A DNA stretch of 29,281 nucleotides, taken from IMG/VR virus record IMGVR_UViG_3300046167_000629, positions 1 to 29,281 of that record. One strand, given 5' to 3'. Each line of letters starts with the position of its first letter. The stretch's first letter is position 1. The notes beneath the pieces were generated by a model. It was not told the origin of the DNA, did no database searches, and saw only the letters and a list, made by a program, of their open reading frames with translations. The position numbers and the translations under genes are program-made. This DNA comes from a virus. Positions 28,427 to 29,281 of this stretch are shown in pieces.

Positions 28427-28450
28427 AACCGAAAAGGAACTGACCAAATG
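28424..28450 (+). promoter_or_regulatory. Repeated leader before the Fis-type gene
   Basis: TTAAAACCGAAAAGGAAC then TGACCAAATG, ending in the start codon at 28448; its first bases are the stop of the membrane peptide. Confidence 0.65.
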
Positions 28451-28708
28451 CAAATAGTAATAAATCTAGATGATATACTGAATCAAAAAACCGTGCGGGA
28501 AACTCTTAAAATAGATCAGCCGTTGGAATTATCAGATGAGCCGCTGGCAGATGATTTTGACTTAACAAAAGCCCATCTAGAAGTGGATCGGCACTATTTA
28601 GGGATGGCCCTCAAACAATCAAACGGAAAGACTCGAGAAGCCGCCCGGCTTGTTCACTTGTCCCATCAAACATTTAAAAATCGATGGTTTCGGGTTAGAT
28701 ACATGTGA
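28448..28708 (+). CDS. Fis-type helix-turn-helix protein, 86 aa
   Basis: The C-terminal half (about residues 47-82) shows H-Y-L-G-M-A-L-K-Q-S-N-G-K-T-R-E-A-A-R-L-V-H-L-S followed by a recognition helix (H-Q-T-F-K-N-R-W), the Fis/NtrC C-terminal HTH pattern. The N-terminal half is acidic and has no recognised domain; there is no sigma-54 ATPase part. It is likely a DNA-binding regulator, perhaps of this right arm. A terminator follows 28 bases after the stop. Confidence 0.7.
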   Translation: MQIVINLDDILNQKTVRETLKIDQPLELSDEPLADDFDLTKAHLEVDRHYLGMALKQSNGKTREAARLVHLSHQTFKNRWFRVRYM

Positions 28709-28736
28709 CTTAAACGGCCCTAAACGTACCAGCTCA

Positions 28737-28767
28737 AAGCCCTGCCCTAATCGGTGGGGCTTTTCTT
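28737..28767 (+). terminator. Rho-independent terminator after the Fis-type gene
   Basis: AAGCCC (28737-28742) pairs with GGGCTT (28757-28762), with a further CC/GG pair inside, followed by TTCTTT. Confidence 0.65.
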
Positions 28768-28863
28768 TGTTCTGCTATAACGTACCGCTCACAAGCCACT
28801 ACAAGCCCGGTGCAATGCTTTGGCGGGTAACACCGCCGGGCAAAGCTTTAGGCCATAGGAACG
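28768..28863 (+). other. Gene-free stretch after the terminator
   Basis: No gene or clear signal seen on either strand. Short open frames on the minus strand across 28789-29042 are very rich in Cys, Met, Ala and Leu and only reflect the repeated GC words. Confidence 0.5.
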
Positions 28864-29004
28864 GCGCAGAGCATGGCAAGGAATAGCACAAGCGCAGAGC
28901 ATTGCAGAGCGCCGGGGATGTAGCAGAGCGCAGAGCATGCCCCGCCATATCGTGGCGCATAGTGCAGCGCATAGCATTGCGCATAGTGCAGCACAGAACA
29001 TGCA
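28864..29004. repeat. Short-word repeat block with a 12-bp tandem array
   Basis: GCGCAGAGCAT occurs at 28864, 28892 and 28928. From 28955 to 29004 four 12-base units follow without gap: GCGCATAGTGCA, GCGCATAGCATT, GCGCATAGTGCA and GCACAGAACATG. The words share GCGCA-(G/T)-AG. No coding function is apparent. Iteron-like layout is possible but unproven. Confidence 0.65.
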
Positions 29005-29281
29005 CCGCAGTGGCCCCCGCAACGCCCTACAAAAACTAGCAAGCGAATTCCCCGGCGCTGTGGCGGCGCATTCCCCGCCGGTTTCCCGTGGCGGTTAAGC
29101 TTTATAGAATAGCAAAATTGAATTGCTTTCTTTTGTGCTTTATTTCCAAGGGCTTTGGCCCCCTTAACTCATACTTTGTAGTTATACCGCTATAATTTAA
29201 CCTATAAAAACAAGGGCTTTGATGCAGAACCGGGCGAAGCAGGGCGGGGGCATGCGCCACCCCACCCCCCACCGGTACCGT
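29005..29281. other. Gene-free right end, AT-rich then C-rich
   Basis: No gene seen. After a GC-rich part, 29095-29215 is markedly AT-rich with TATAATTTAACCTATAAAAA, and the last 50 bases are C/G-rich. A weak promoter could lie in the AT-rich part. Confidence 0.4.

Noticed and set aside
28789-29042. Overlapping minus-strand proteins rich in Cys and Met
   Set aside because: They are by-products of the repeated GCGCA words, have no ribosome-binding site and are open in several frames at once.

Overview
The window looks like about 25 kb of a temperate tailed phage (or prophage) of a marine alphaproteobacterium, most likely a Rhodobacteraceae (roseobacter) host, followed by about 4 kb of small phage- or plasmid-type genes. 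The host guess rests on two things. A 43-bp stretch at 21596-21638 is the 3' half of an alphaproteobacterial-type initiator tRNA-fMet with encoded CCA. The gene set is also typical of marine roseophages: monomeric vitamin-B12-dependent ribonucleotide reductase, glutaredoxin, ThyX, PhoH, MazG, family A DNA polymerase, and separate primase and helicase, recalling the SIO1/cobavirus type. Terminase, portal, capsid and endolysin genes are not in the window.

Layout. (1) 1-8346, plus strand: end of the virion operon, with a tail/virion protein ending in an S74 chaperone domain (reading frame broken twice), two small virion-region proteins and two long internal-virion-type proteins of 681 and 1238 aa, all with touching or overlapping ends. 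(2) 8347-8987: the meeting point of converging operons, with terminators for both directions and a 58-aa gene in its own terminator-flanked cassette. (3) 8988-21436, minus strand: the replication and nucleotide operon. In transcription order it holds a zinc protein, primase, a 67-aa protein, an internal terminator, helicase, two small genes, a DNA methyltransferase (frameshifted), DNA polymerase, an SSB-like protein, a Cas4-like nuclease, a Holliday-junction-resolvase-like nuclease, an unknown protein, DUF3310, MazG, RNR, glutaredoxin, an RMF/CrpP-like protein, a PD-(D/E)XK protein, PhoH and a small membrane protein. (4) 21437-21687: probable attP. (5) 21688-25134, minus strand: tyrosine integrase, small proteins, ThyX, a coiled-coil protein and a striking tetrapeptide-repeat protein. 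(6) 25135-25837: control region with a candidate small RNA, terminators, direct repeats and a broken paralogue of the 58-aa gene. (7) 25838-28708, plus strand: gp88/DUF7227-like, DUF932 and Fis-type HTH proteins plus small proteins, several starting behind the same hairpin-plus-leader sequence. (8) 28709-29281: no gene seen; a 12-bp repeat block followed by AT-rich DNA.

Working together, the replication genes form a near-complete phage-coded replisome and DNA-processing set fed by a nucleotide-supply set. The RNR would need host cobalamin. The integrase and attP point to integration at the host initiator tRNA gene. The most interesting signals are a 79-nt sRNA-like locus whose linker could pair with the integrase ribosome-binding site, the repeated leader cassette, a DnaJ-type zinc insertion in the polymerase, and at least six small-scale frame breaks, nearly all equal to one extra base and all in tail or accessory genes. 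Everything here was read by eye; family names rest on remembered motifs, not on searches.
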